Assembly (NCBI GenBank): GCA_030539275.1
Contig: JAUNSK010000016.1
Coordinates: forward strand, 34,804 to 98,803
DNA length: 64,000 bases
Origin: Oscillospiraceae bacterium
Lineage (GTDB): Bacteria > Bacillota > Clostridia > Oscillospirales > Ruminococcaceae
Direction of reading: 5' to 3'
A program made the position numbers and the translations under genes. Each line of letters begins with the position of its first letter. Within the stretch, counting starts at the first letter, position 1. Below are positions 53,957 to 62,457 of this stretch, in pieces. The notes under the pieces were generated by a model. That model was not told the origin of the DNA, made no database searches, and saw only the letters and a list, made by a program, of their open reading frames with translations.

Positions 53957-54822
53957 TATGACAGGTCTCCTTCTTTATTAAGATATTCAAGTACCTTTTT
54001 TGCTGCATACTTTACTGTGTATATCTCTTCACCGAGATCATACCCTGATTTTTTAAGTGAATTGAAAACACGCGTTATCTGCGGAACGCTGAGTCCCATA
54101 TCTGAAATCTCATCTGCTTTTGAAAAGACTGCGGATACTTCGTCATAGCAGAACAGCCTTGACTTGTTCATAACAAGAAGCTTATCTGCAAATCGTGCCA
54201 TATCCTCCATGCTGTGTGATACAATAAGTACCGTGCATCCCGTTTCCCTGTTATAATTTTTTATCAGTCCGAGAATCGTATCTCTGCCTCTCGGATCAAG
54301 TCCTGCTGTAGGCTCATCAAGTATCAGTACCTTTGGCCTCATTGCCATGACACCGGCGATCGCTACCCTTCTCTTCTGTCCGCCCGAAAGTTCAAACGGA
54401 GATCGGGAGAGCATAGAATCCGGTATCTGAAGCATCTGTGCCGTCTGTCTGACTCTTTCATCGACACTTTTCTCATCAAGCTTCATATTTTTTGGCCCAT
54501 ATGCGATATCTTTGAAAACTGTCTCTTCAAATATCTGATATTCAGGATACTGAAAAACCAGCCCTATCTCAAAACGCAGATCATGCGGGACTTTTTTATC
54601 TTTCCATATATCTTCTCCGTTAAAATAAACCTTACCTGACGAAGGCCTGAGCAGTCCGTTAAAATGCTGGACCAGAGTTGACTTGCCTGAACCGGTATGA
54701 CCGATTATTCCGGCAATTTCACCGCTCTGGATCTCAACGTTTACGTTATCAAGTGCTTTCTTTTCAAATGGAGTGCCTGTACCGTATATATATGTCAGTC
54801 CTTCAGTTTTAAGTATAGCCAA
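53956..54822 (-). CDS. ecfA2: ECF transporter ATPase EcfA2
   Basis: The 288-residue ATPase has GHTGSGKST, SGGQKRR and LILDEPTAGLD and a C-terminal helical extension (ITRVFNSLKKSGYDL), as usual in EcfA. The start is a TTG at 54822 (LAILKTEGLTYIYG) behind AAGGAAG, two bases after the EcfA1 stop; the longer frame to 54864 would overlap ecfA1. It pairs with EcfA1 below EcfT. Confidence 0.94.
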   Translation of the reverse strand: MAILKTEGLTYIYGTGTPFEKKALDNVNVEIQSGEIAGIIGHTGSGKSTLVQHFNGLLRPSSGKVYFNGEDIWKDKKVPHDLRFEIGLVFQYPEYQIFEETVFKDIAYGPKNMKLDEKSVDERVRQTAQMLQIPDSMLSRSPFELSGGQKRRVAIAGVMAMRPKVLILDEPTAGLDPRGRDTILGLIKNYNRETGCTVLIVSHSMEDMARFADKLLVMNKSRLFCYDEVSAVFSKADEISDMGLSVPQITRVFNSLKKSGYDLGEEIYTVKYAAKKVLEYLNKEGDLS

Positions 54823-54824
54823 TT

Positions 54825-55688
54825 TTATCTTCCTTTTAATAAAATAGTCAGTGCATCGATACACTGCTGCTCTGTTATTATATGTTTATCAAGATTCAGG
54901 CCGGCTTTGTTAAGCTCATATACAAGCTCAGTGACCTGGGGAACATCCAGCCCCAGCTTTTTCAGCAGTTCCACATTTGAAAATACAATCTCAGGAGTGT
55001 CATCAAGAACAACACTTCCGTTATCCATAACAACCACCCTGTCAGCCTGTGCTGCCTCTTCCATATAGTGAGTTATCAGTATAACAGTGATCCCATATTC
55101 ACGATTAAGTTTTTTTATAGTATTTATAACCTCACGCCGTCCGGACGGATCAAGCATGGCAGTAGGTTCATCGAGAATGATACACTGCGGACGCATTGCA
55201 ATTACTCCTGCAATTGCCACTCTCTGCTTTTGTCCTCCTGACAACTGATGCGGTGAATGATTGCGGTATTCATACATATTTACAGACTTAAGTGCATCAT
55301 CCACCCGTTTTCTCATTTCAGTATATTCCACGCCGAGATTTTCAAGCCCGAATGCCACATCTTCCTCTACTATTGTGGCAACAAGCTGATTATCAGGATT
55401 CTGAAATACCATTCCTGCCTTCTGCCTTATTGCAAAGAGATTTTCATCATCTTTTGTATCCATTCCTGATACATAAACCGTGCCCGATGAAGGAACCAGT
55501 ATGGCATTTATCAGTCTTGCAAAAGTGGATTTTCCGGAGCCGTTATGTCCGAGAACAGCCGTAAATTCGCCGCTGTGAATATCTATACTGACACCCTTGA
55601 GCACCTCAGGTGTTTTTTTTAGCTCATTACGTATATCGGGATATGAAAATCTTACATTTTCAGCAGTAACTATATTTTCTTCAGACAT
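54825..55688 (-). CDS. ecfA1: ECF transporter ATPase EcfA1
   Basis: The 287-residue ATPase has [16 protein letters not shown] and [11 protein letters not shown], followed by THYMEEA as the switch region. The tail ([20 protein letters not shown]) is the EcfA C-terminal domain. First gene of the ecfA1-ecfA2-ecfT-truA set; it follows the methyltransferase gene by 31 bases. Confidence 0.95.
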   Translation of the reverse strand: MSEENIVTAENVRFSYPDIRNELKKTPEVLKGVSIDIHSGEFTAVLGHNGSGKSTFARLINAILVPSSGTVYVSGMDTKDDENLFAIRQKAGMVFQNPDNQLVATIVEEDVAFGLENLGVEYTEMRKRVDDALKSVNMYEYRNHSPHQLSGGQKQRVAIAGVIAMRPQCIILDEPTAMLDPSGRREVINTIKKLNREYGITVILITHYMEEAAQADRVVVMDNGSVVLDDTPEIVFSNVELLKKLGLDVPQVTELVYELNKAGLNLDKHIITEQQCIDALTILLKGR

Positions 55689-55719
55689 TTATTATCACTC
55701 CATAGATGCTTTAAGGAAC

Positions 55720-56586
55720 TCAGTTGTGCCAGATAGCTGTCGAACCGCAGGGGAGAGCCATATTGCTGCTCTCTACAGGCAGTCCTATTTCATCTGATGT
55801 CACAGTTCCGCCAAACTTGTTTACCAGCACACTGTCAAGAATATAACCCATGACTGCAGGAGACAGGCCTGTTGTGTAACTGTTGAGTACAAAAAACAGT
55901 GGTTTTTTTGTCATTACTTCGCTGCAGAGCTTAACAAGATCATATATACTGTCTTCAAGCTTCCAGATCTCACCGTTTGAGCCCCTGCCGTATGACGGCG
56001 GATCCATTACTATAGCATCATACTGATGACCTCTTCTAATTTCGCGTGCAACAAACTTTTCACAGTCGTCAACGATCCATCTGACAGGCTTGTCACTTAG
56101 TCCTGAAAGAGCAGCATTTTCTCTGGCCCATGTCACCATTCCCTTTGATGCATCAACATGGCATACATTAGCTCCTGCCTGCGCACATGCAAGTGTAGCG
56201 CCTCCTGTATAGGCAAAAAGATTAAGCACATCAGGTTTTTTGTCGCTTTGTGTGATCATGTCTCTCATAAAGTCCCAGTTCACAGCCTGCTCAGGGAAAA
56301 GTCCTGTATGTTTGAATCCCGTAGGCTTTATCTTGAACTTAAGATCTCCGTATGAGATATCCCACGACTGAGAAGCTTTAGGATTAATATATTCCCAGCT
56401 TCCTCCGCCTGTTGCTGATCTGTGGTAATGTGCATCTGCCCTGTCCCATTTTTCAGCATCAACAGGTGTCTTCCAGATGATCTGCGGATCCGGTCTTATA
56501 AGCCTTACACCATTCCAGTTTTCCAGTTTTTCACCGCAGGATGTATCTATGATACTGTATTGCTTCCATTTATCTGATATTCTCAT
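55720..56586 (-). CDS. Class I SAM-dependent methyltransferase, RlmI/RlmK-like
   Basis: The 288-residue protein has a Rossmann-type SAM domain: LNLFAYTGGATLACAQAGA (motif I), VDASKGMVTWARENA (motif II) and MDPPSYGRG (motif IV), with a preceding beta region (IKPTGFKHTGLFPEQAVNWD). This is the wording of the RlmI/RlmK/L family that methylates 23S rRNA. It lacks a PUA domain. The exact target is not known. It starts three bases after the phosphohexomutase-like gene. Confidence 0.88.
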   Translation of the reverse strand: MRISDKWKQYSIIDTSCGEKLENWNGVRLIRPDPQIIWKTPVDAEKWDRADAHYHRSATGGGSWEYINPKASQSWDISYGDLKFKIKPTGFKHTGLFPEQAVNWDFMRDMITQSDKKPDVLNLFAYTGGATLACAQAGANVCHVDASKGMVTWARENAALSGLSDKPVRWIVDDCEKFVAREIRRGHQYDAIVMDPPSYGRGSNGEIWKLEDSIYDLVKLCSEVMTKKPLFFVLNSYTTGLSPAVMGYILDSVLVNKFGGTVTSDEIGLPVESSNMALPCGSTAIWHN

Positions 56587-56589
56587 TTT

Positions 56590-57963
56590 TTACTCCAAGC
56601 TGTTTATTTTCGTATTTTTTTTGATAACATCGGTTATTTCTATAACATATCCATTTATCTCTTCAAAATTCTTTCCCTCAGCGATTACGCTGATAACAGA
56701 TTCAGAAGGATTTTCTCTGACAATAATCCGGCCGTTTGAACCAAGATTCTTCTGTCTTCGCTCTATAAGGTCAGTGATTTCTGAGTTGTTTTTCCATATT
56801 TCCTTAAGATGAGGGGGGATACAGACATTCATCATAACCTGTGGATACTGTTCCATAACTGATGCAAGTTTTGATATTTTGATTCCGGTTTTTTTAATGA
56901 TGCTGAGTATCCTGATGCCGGTCAGCAGTCCGTCACTGGTTGTTGACTCTTCCGGATACAGTAAGCGTCCGTTAGGTTCACCGCCAAGAACATACCCGCC
57001 GTCAAGGAGCTTCTCCATGATATACTTCTCACCTGATTTTGAACTTCTGACACATATCCTGTTTGCTGCCGCAAAATGATTAAATCCTATATTTGCAGCT
57101 GATGTTACAACGACCGCATCTTTTTTCAGAGTACCGTTGTTCTTTGCATCAAGTGCTATTACTGCCATTATCTTATCACCGTCGAGTATATCGCCGTTTT
57201 CATCTATAACAATACATCTTCCGGTGTCAGAGTCAAATGAAAGACCTACATCTGCACGCTTTGACCTTACGGTTTTTGACAACGAACCAATGTATGAGAT
57301 CCCGCACTTGTCATTTATATTAACTCCGTCAGGCTGATTGTTGATCATGAAGCATCTTGCACCGAGAGCGGAGAACAGGTTTTCTGCTGCAGTACATCCG
57401 CTTCCGTTAGCAGTATCTATTACCACCCTAACACCTGTAAAATCACTGACAATTGCCCGTGCTGTTTTGAGCATATATCTCAGGTAATCCCACTGTGCAT
57501 CATTATAATCTGTCGCAGTTCCTATTTTATTCCCGGATACAACAGAGTTTGCCCCGTTCATAGAGACTGTCTTCTGTATTTCATCCTCCATATCATCGGA
57601 TATTCTGTATCCTGTGGATGAATAAAACTTGAGTCCGTTTATTTCAAAACCGTTTCCCGGCGATGATATCATAATTCCTGCATCAGCGTCGTCATTTATC
57701 TTTACCAGATATGCTACTGCCGCTGCCGGAACAACACCAAGCCTGCATACATCTGCTCCTGCAGAGCATATACCTGCAGTCAGCGCAGACTCCAGAAGAT
57801 CTGATGACTTTCTTGTATCCCTGCCTATGAAAACTGTTATTTTATGTTTAAGTTTTTTTGTAAGAGTATTAACAAGAGCCCTGCCAAGGCTCATTACGAG
57901 TTCACATGTCAGCTCAGTTACAGCAGTACCTGTAACGCCTTCTGTTCCAAACAACCTGTCCAC
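56590..57963 (-). CDS. Phosphohexomutase (GlmM-like) homologue lacking catalytic motifs
   Basis: The 457-residue protein is full length for GlmM and keeps the fold markers (RLFGTEGV, GRDTRKSSDLL, VIDTANGSG, TSDGLL). Four functional motifs are changed. The phosphoserine loop, normally SASHNP, reads SSPGNG (100-105), with Pro at the catalytic Ser. The metal loop, normally DGDADR, reads DSDTGR (244-249). The sugar loop, normally GEQSGH, reads GEPNGR. The phosphate loop, normally RPSGTEP, reads RENPSES. It is therefore probably not an active mutase; a binding or regulatory role is possible. GTG start behind GGAGG. It sits between ruvB (24 bases) and the methyltransferase gene (3 bases). Confidence 0.85.
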   Translation of the reverse strand: MDRLFGTEGVTGTAVTELTCELVMSLGRALVNTLTKKLKHKITVFIGRDTRKSSDLLESALTAGICSAGADVCRLGVVPAAAVAYLVKINDDADAGIMISSPGNGFEINGLKFYSSTGYRISDDMEDEIQKTVSMNGANSVVSGNKIGTATDYNDAQWDYLRYMLKTARAIVSDFTGVRVVIDTANGSGCTAAENLFSALGARCFMINNQPDGVNINDKCGISYIGSLSKTVRSKRADVGLSFDSDTGRCIVIDENGDILDGDKIMAVIALDAKNNGTLKKDAVVVTSAANIGFNHFAAANRICVRSSKSGEKYIMEKLLDGGYVLGGEPNGRLLYPEESTTSDGLLTGIRILSIIKKTGIKISKLASVMEQYPQVMMNVCIPPHLKEIWKNNSEITDLIERRQKNLGSNGRIIVRENPSESVISVIAEGKNFEEINGYVIEITDVIKKNTKINSLE

Positions 57964-57987
57964 TACTGTATTACCTCCTGCAACTAG

Positions 57988-59037
57988 TTAAAACGACAAC
58001 TGTCCCGTATCTGACTGATTACCTGGTTCATACCCAAGATGCTCATATGCAAGCTTTGTTGCACATCTTCCTCTTGGTGTTCTTGCTATAAACCCAAGCT
58101 GCATAAGAAACGGCTCACATACATCCTCAAGGGTAACAGCTTCTTCACCCAGAGCAGATGCAAGTGTTTCAAGTCCTACCGGTCCGCCGTTATATCCTTT
58201 GATTATCATATTGAGCATTCGTTTATCAAGGCTGTCAAGGCCGAGCATATCGATCTCAAGTCTGTCAAGTGCTATTTGGGCAAGATCTTTTGTGATCTTT
58301 CCGTCTCCTATTACATCTGCAAAATCCCTGACTCTCTTAAGAAGTCTGTTAGCAATACGCGGAGTTCCTCTTGCCCTTCCTGCTATCTCAAAAGCACCGT
58401 CAGCATCACATGGTATGCCCAGTATCATGCTGCTTCTTCGTATAATGTCACAGAGCTGTTCTCTTGTATACAGCTCAAGCCTCATAATTACACCAAATCT
58501 GTCTCTCAGAGGTGATGTAAGCTGACCTGCTCTTGTCGTTGCACCTACCATCGTAAACTTTGGAAGATCTATACGTATTGATCTTGCAGAAGGTCCTTTT
58601 CCTATTACAATATCAAGTGCGTTGTCCTCAAGTGCAGGATAAAGTATTTCTTCAACAGCTCTTGAAAGTCTGTGTATCTCATCGATAAAAAGAACATCAT
58701 TTTCAGAAAGATTTGTCAGAAGTGCCGCAAGATCTCCCGGCTTTTCGATTGCCGGACCTGATGTTATTCTCAGGTTTGACCCCATTTCATGGGCAATTAT
58801 ATTTGAAAGTGTTGTTTTTCCGAGTCCCGGAGGGCCATAGAGAAGTACATGATCAAGCGGTTCATTTCTTCTTCTGGCTGCCTCTATATATATTGCAAGA
58901 TTCTCCTTGACCTTATCCTGACCGATATATTCATTCAGTGTTTTCGGTCTGAGGGAATACTCTATATCATTATCATCGCCTGTATATCCGGGATCAACAA
59001 CTCTGTCACCAAAGTCCATATCACTTGTTTCAATCAT
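57988..59037 (-). CDS. ruvB: Holliday junction branch migration ATPase RuvB
   Basis: The 349-residue AAA+ motor has GPPGLGKTT (Walker A), [11 protein letters not shown] (Walker B), [18 protein letters not shown] (sensor 1 region) and a C-terminal winged helix. With RuvA it drives branch migration. It follows ruvA by 45 bases. GGGGAG lies about 10 bases before the ATG. Confidence 0.98.
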   Translation of the reverse strand: MIETSDMDFGDRVVDPGYTGDDNDIEYSLRPKTLNEYIGQDKVKENLAIYIEAARRRNEPLDHVLLYGPPGLGKTTLSNIIAHEMGSNLRITSGPAIEKPGDLAALLTNLSENDVLFIDEIHRLSRAVEEILYPALEDNALDIVIGKGPSARSIRIDLPKFTMVGATTRAGQLTSPLRDRFGVIMRLELYTREQLCDIIRRSSMILGIPCDADGAFEIAGRARGTPRIANRLLKRVRDFADVIGDGKITKDLAQIALDRLEIDMLGLDSLDKRMLNMIIKGYNGGPVGLETLASALGEEAVTLEDVCEPFLMQLGFIARTPRGRCATKLAYEHLGYEPGNQSDTGQLSF

Positions 59038-59082
59038 TGTATTTATGCTCCCCCGTATTAATAATAAAACAGCCGAATATTA

Positions 59083-59688
59083 TCAGCTCAGTTTTTTTGC
59101 CAGAGCTCTCAGTGCCTGACGTATAAGTTCAGATGCAGGCAGGGTCTCATCCAGCTTTGCAAGCACCGGTGCTATCTCACTCTGTGTATATCCAAGCACC
59201 AGAAGCGCCGAGAAAGCCTCTGAAACATCAGAATTTTTATCATTTGAAGTACCGCGCGGTGCTGCAGCAACAATACCACCGTTTTCCTTGACGATCTTAT
59301 CCTTGAGCTCAAGCACTATCCTTTGCGCTGTCTTTGCGCCGATTCCCTTTACCTTTGTCAGCGCTTTGCTGTCATCACCTGCAACAAGCAGTGCAAACTT
59401 TTCTGACGTTACTTCAGAAAGTACACTGAGCGCAGCCTTTGGTCCTACACCTGAAACTGACAGCAGCATTTTAAAGCAGTTGAGTTCCTGTTTCGTTGAA
59501 AAACCAAACAGTTCTACATTATCTTCCCTGACGTGAAGATATGTGTATAAAAAAGCCTCACTGCCGCTCTCACCAAGGTCTGCCAGAGTGGAGTATGTTG
59601 TCCGGCATGCATAACCTACGCCTGCACATTCTATTACTGCAAGTTCCGTTTCCTTTAAAATAAGTTTTCCTCTTAAACTGTATATCAC
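59083..59688 (-). CDS. ruvA: Holliday junction DNA-binding protein RuvA
   Basis: The 201-residue protein has the OB-fold N terminus (MIYSLRGKLI), helix-hairpin-helix segments (LLSVSGVGPKAALSVLS and LTKVKGIGAKTAQRIVLELK) and a C-terminal RuvB-contact domain after a flexible linker. Start is GTG at 59688 behind AGGAGA. It is 11 bases after ruvC. Confidence 0.97.
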   Translation of the reverse strand: MIYSLRGKLILKETELAVIECAGVGYACRTTYSTLADLGESGSEAFLYTYLHVREDNVELFGFSTKQELNCFKMLLSVSGVGPKAALSVLSEVTSEKFALLVAGDDSKALTKVKGIGAKTAQRIVLELKDKIVKENGGIVAAAPRGTSNDKNSDVSEAFSALLVLGYTQSEIAPVLAKLDETLPASELIRQALRALAKKLS

Positions 59689-59699
59689 TATTTATTCTC

Positions 59700-60179
59700 C
59701 TATCTGCGGGCTGTGCAGCAATGTCCGTGACAGATAGCAATGGCCAGCGCATCTGCTGTATCATCAGGCTTTGGTACATCATGAAGATTAAGTATTCTTT
59801 TTGTCATATCCATAACCTGTTTCTTTGTTGCCTTACCGTACCCTACTACTGCCTGTTTTACCTGAAGAGGAGTGTATTCCCATATAGGAATGTTCTTTTT
59901 TGCTGCTGCAAGATTTATTACGCCTCTCGCCTGTGCAACATCTATAGCCGTTTTCTGATTAGTAGTAAAATAAAGACGTTCTATCGACATTGCATCCGGT
60001 TTATATTTTTCTATTATAAATTCCATATCGTCAAATATGCTGCATAAACGTGCATTGAAATCGGTATGAGCCTGAGTAAATATTGCTCCGTATTCAACAG
60101 GGATAAATTTGTTTTTATCGTAATCAAGCACTCCGAATCCGACTATTGCATAGCCCGGATCTATTCCTAGTATTCTCAA
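59700..60179 (-). CDS. ruvC: Holliday junction resolvase RuvC
   Basis: The 159-residue nuclease has the metal-binding acids in the usual places: Asp in LGIDPGYA (residue 7), Glu in SIERLYF, and the two Asp of DDTADALAIA. It cuts the junction in the RuvAB complex. Start is TTG at 60179 behind GAGGAAAG. First gene of ruvC-ruvA-ruvB and of the long minus-strand run to clpE. Confidence 0.97.
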   Translation of the reverse strand: MRILGIDPGYAIVGFGVLDYDKNKFIPVEYGAIFTQAHTDFNARLCSIFDDMEFIIEKYKPDAMSIERLYFTTNQKTAIDVAQARGVINLAAAKKNIPIWEYTPLQVKQAVVGYGKATKKQVMDMTKRILNLHDVPKPDDTADALAIAICHGHCCTARR

Positions 60180-60354
60180 TATCTTTCCTCTGCTTTATAA
60201 TTATATTATTTTTTTGCATCGGTCTTTGTCATTTTTGTATAGACAATTCATTATATCATATTTTTTTAATATATTCAATCATGAATTGAGACATTTTATT
60301 ATAATTAAATATGTTATGCACTGCACATACAGGCGCGTAAAGGATAACTTAAAA
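60180..60354. other. Short intergenic region upstream of ruvC
   Basis: AT-rich spacer holding the presumed ruvC promoter. A minus-strand TATAAT-like element near 60196-60203 has no clear -35 partner. No gene seen. Confidence 0.35.
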
Positions 60355-60395
60355 ACAAAAAAACTCTCTGAGCATTTTGCAGCAGCAGAGAGTAA
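60355..60395 (-). terminator. Terminator of the PP2C gene
   Basis: ACTCTCTG pairs with CAGAGAGT and is followed on the minus strand by seven T. It separates the PP2C gene from the ruv run. Confidence 0.9.
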
Positions 60396-60401
60396 GAATA
60401 T

Positions 60402-61157
60402 TTAAGTATTTGCAATATATGTTGCTGCAACGATCGAAATGTTGTCCTTGCAGCCTTTATTAAGTGAATTTTCAACAAGCAGTTCAAGCCGTTTTGACAT
60501 ACTCATAGGCATAGATAGTATCTCTTCGATTTCAGAATTTATTGTATAGTCAGACAGACCGTCAGAACAAACAAGATAAACATCACCGTTTTCAGCCTTC
60601 TCCTCTATGAGATTTATATCTATAACCGGCTTCGAATCATTATTGCCAAGAACAGGCATAATGATATTGCGGTGAACATGCTTTCTTTTTTCTTCGTATG
60701 CTATTTTACCCTGATCATAGAGCATCTGGACAAGCGACTGGTCACGTGATATCTGTTTAAGTATTGTATCCCTGAACCTGTAAAGTCTCGAATCGCCGAC
60801 ATTTATACAGTACATTGCCTCATTTTCATCTACAGCAAACCCACATATTGTTGTCTGCATATTTTCAGAACTCTTATGAAACAAGCCATAATGCTTAAGC
60901 TGCTTGTGTATCCTGCTGATCTTCTGCTGCAGATTCAGTTCACTGTCAAATTGTGATTTGGCAAGTTCTCCAAGACACATTCTCGCAGCGACATCGCCGG
61001 ATTTTTCTCCGGATACGCCGTCACATACTGCCATCATAAAAGGGTGATCGACTCTTAACTCCATCTTTCCTTCTGTCATAACTGTGTTGTGGATAAGTAT
61101 AGCATCTTCATTTTTTTCTTTTAAACCTTTTTCAGTTATACCACAGCAATAAAACAT
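60402..61157 (-). CDS. PP2C-family Ser/Thr protein phosphatase
   Basis: The 251-residue protein has the bacterial PP2C motifs: NEDAILI near residue 16, MAVCDGVSGEKSGDVAA (about 42-58), INVGDSRLYRF, SRDQSLVQML, VCSDGLSDY and CKDNISIVAA. It removes phosphate from Ser/Thr in proteins using two metal ions. In many Firmicutes it is next to a PASTA-domain kinase (PrkC); here no kinase is in the window. AAGGAG lies about nine bases before the ATG. It lies 58 bases after pheA without a strong terminator. Confidence 0.92.
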   Translation of the reverse strand: MFYCCGITEKGLKEKNEDAILIHNTVMTEGKMELRVDHPFMMAVCDGVSGEKSGDVAARMCLGELAKSQFDSELNLQQKISRIHKQLKHYGLFHKSSENMQTTICGFAVDENEAMYCINVGDSRLYRFRDTILKQISRDQSLVQMLYDQGKIAYEEKRKHVHRNIIMPVLGNNDSKPVIDINLIEEKAENGDVYLVCSDGLSDYTINSEIEEILSMPMSMSKRLELLVENSLNKGCKDNISIVAATYIANT

Positions 61158-61215
61158 AATAATACTCCTTAACAGTCTCCGGTGCTTTGCAGCAAAAATT
61201 CTGCAGATTTTATTT

Positions 61216-62328
61216 TCAGACTAGCTCAGAGTAATTCCCCAGAAACTTAAAATCATCCAGTTCATTACTCAGTGAGGTTATCAGCGCAGATACTCTGTCA
61301 TCTTTTATATTACCATTGAAGTCCAGGTAGAATGTTACATCAAAATTTCCTTTGTGAAGCGGTCTGCTTTCGATCTTTGAAAGATTGAGACCTGCAACAC
61401 GGAACTTTGTGAGCATTCTGTAAAGGCTTCCTTCCTGGTTTGACAGATTCATAAGAACAGAAATGGTATCCGCATCATCGGCAATCATACATTGTTTTGA
61501 GATACAGATAAATCTTGTAAAGTTCATTTCTTCATCAGAGATATCAGTGCCTAAAATATGAAGCTTATAAAGCTGTGCACATTTTTCAGAACAGATAACT
61601 CCGATCTTTTTCTCACTGTTTGCAGCAAACTTTGCTGCGGTTGCTGTATTTGCATAATTTACAGGGGTAAGCCTGTTTTGTTTTAAATATTCAGTACACT
61701 GTGATAATGCCTGAGGATGTGAATACACCTCATTTATATCATTAATATTATCTGTATTGGCCGCAAGACAGTGCCTTATACTTATTCTCACCATTTTATT
61801 TATGTATACATTATAGCGTTTCATAAGGTCGTATGTCTGAGAAATTGACCCCGTACTGGAATTCTGTACAGGAATAACACCAAAGTCTGCTTTGCCTTCC
61901 TCGACTGCCCTGAAAACATCCTCAAACTCACGGTAAAAGGTGATATTTGAATGTGATCCGAAGATCTTATGTGCTGCTTCTTCTGAGTTTGAGCCCTTCA
62001 TTCCCTGACATCCTATACGGCATTCATTACTGAAACCAAGTTTATCAAACGCTATTGTACTTGTCTTGTTAAGCTCATACTGCTGCAGACTTTTGCTGAT
62101 ATCCATAATATTTTTAAAGAGAACAGATGTACAGGTTTTATACTGTTCTTCTGACTTCTGTTTTACTTTTTCAATTACTTCCTGTTCACGTCCGCCCTGG
62201 TATACAGACAAACTGTTTTTTCTTTTATATTCAGCCACCTGCTGACATAGCTTCATTCTTTTCTGAAATCTGTTGAGTATTTCTTCATCGATCTGGTCAA
62301 TCTGATCGCGCAGGTCATTAAGTTCCAT
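61216..62328 (-). CDS. pheA: Bifunctional chorismate mutase/prephenate dehydratase
   Basis: The 370-residue protein has an N-terminal AroQ-type chorismate mutase helix bundle (LRDQIDQIDEEILNRFQKRM), a prephenate dehydratase domain (about residues 100-275; FGVIPVQNSSTGSIS, SHPQALSQC, TATAAKFAA) and a C-terminal ACT domain with SKIESRP, the phenylalanine-binding site for feedback. It makes phenylpyruvate from chorismate. The ATG at 62328 is preferred since AAAGGA lies upstream, although 13 bases away; the ATG at 62349 has no site. Confidence 0.94.
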   Translation of the reverse strand: MELNDLRDQIDQIDEEILNRFQKRMKLCQQVAEYKRKNSLSVYQGGREQEVIEKVKQKSEEQYKTCTSVLFKNIMDISKSLQQYELNKTSTIAFDKLGFSNECRIGCQGMKGSNSEEAAHKIFGSHSNITFYREFEDVFRAVEEGKADFGVIPVQNSSTGSISQTYDLMKRYNVYINKMVRISIRHCLAANTDNINDINEVYSHPQALSQCTEYLKQNRLTPVNYANTATAAKFAANSEKKIGVICSEKCAQLYKLHILGTDISDEEMNFTRFICISKQCMIADDADTISVLMNLSNQEGSLYRMLTKFRVAGLNLSKIESRPLHKGNFDVTFYLDFNGNIKDDRVSALITSLSNELDDFKFLGNYSELV

Positions 62329-62365
62329 ATTTAGTAATTTTCCTTTCATTGCAGTGACTATTTAT

Positions 62366-62394
62366 ATTATATATAATTCTAGTAAAAAAAACAA
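62366..62394 (-). promoter_or_regulatory. Promoter of pheA
   Basis: On the minus strand TTGTTT (62389-62394) and TATAAT (62366-62371) are spaced by 17 bases, about 38 bases before the start. Confidence 0.65.
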
Positions 62395-62404
62395 TATAAA
62401 AATT

Positions 62405-62446
62405 AAAATGCTGTATGATATATTAAAATATCATACAGCAAATAAG
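62405..62446 (-). terminator. Terminator of the signal-peptidase-like gene
   Basis: TGCTGTATGATAT pairs with ATATCATACAGCA; on the minus strand TTTTAATTTTT follows. Confidence 0.88.
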
Positions 62447-62457
62447 TTTTCATTTAA

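Noticed and set aside
56590-57963. Calling this gene a working GlmM
   Set aside because: Length and fold fit, but all four active-site loops are changed, so only homology is claimed.
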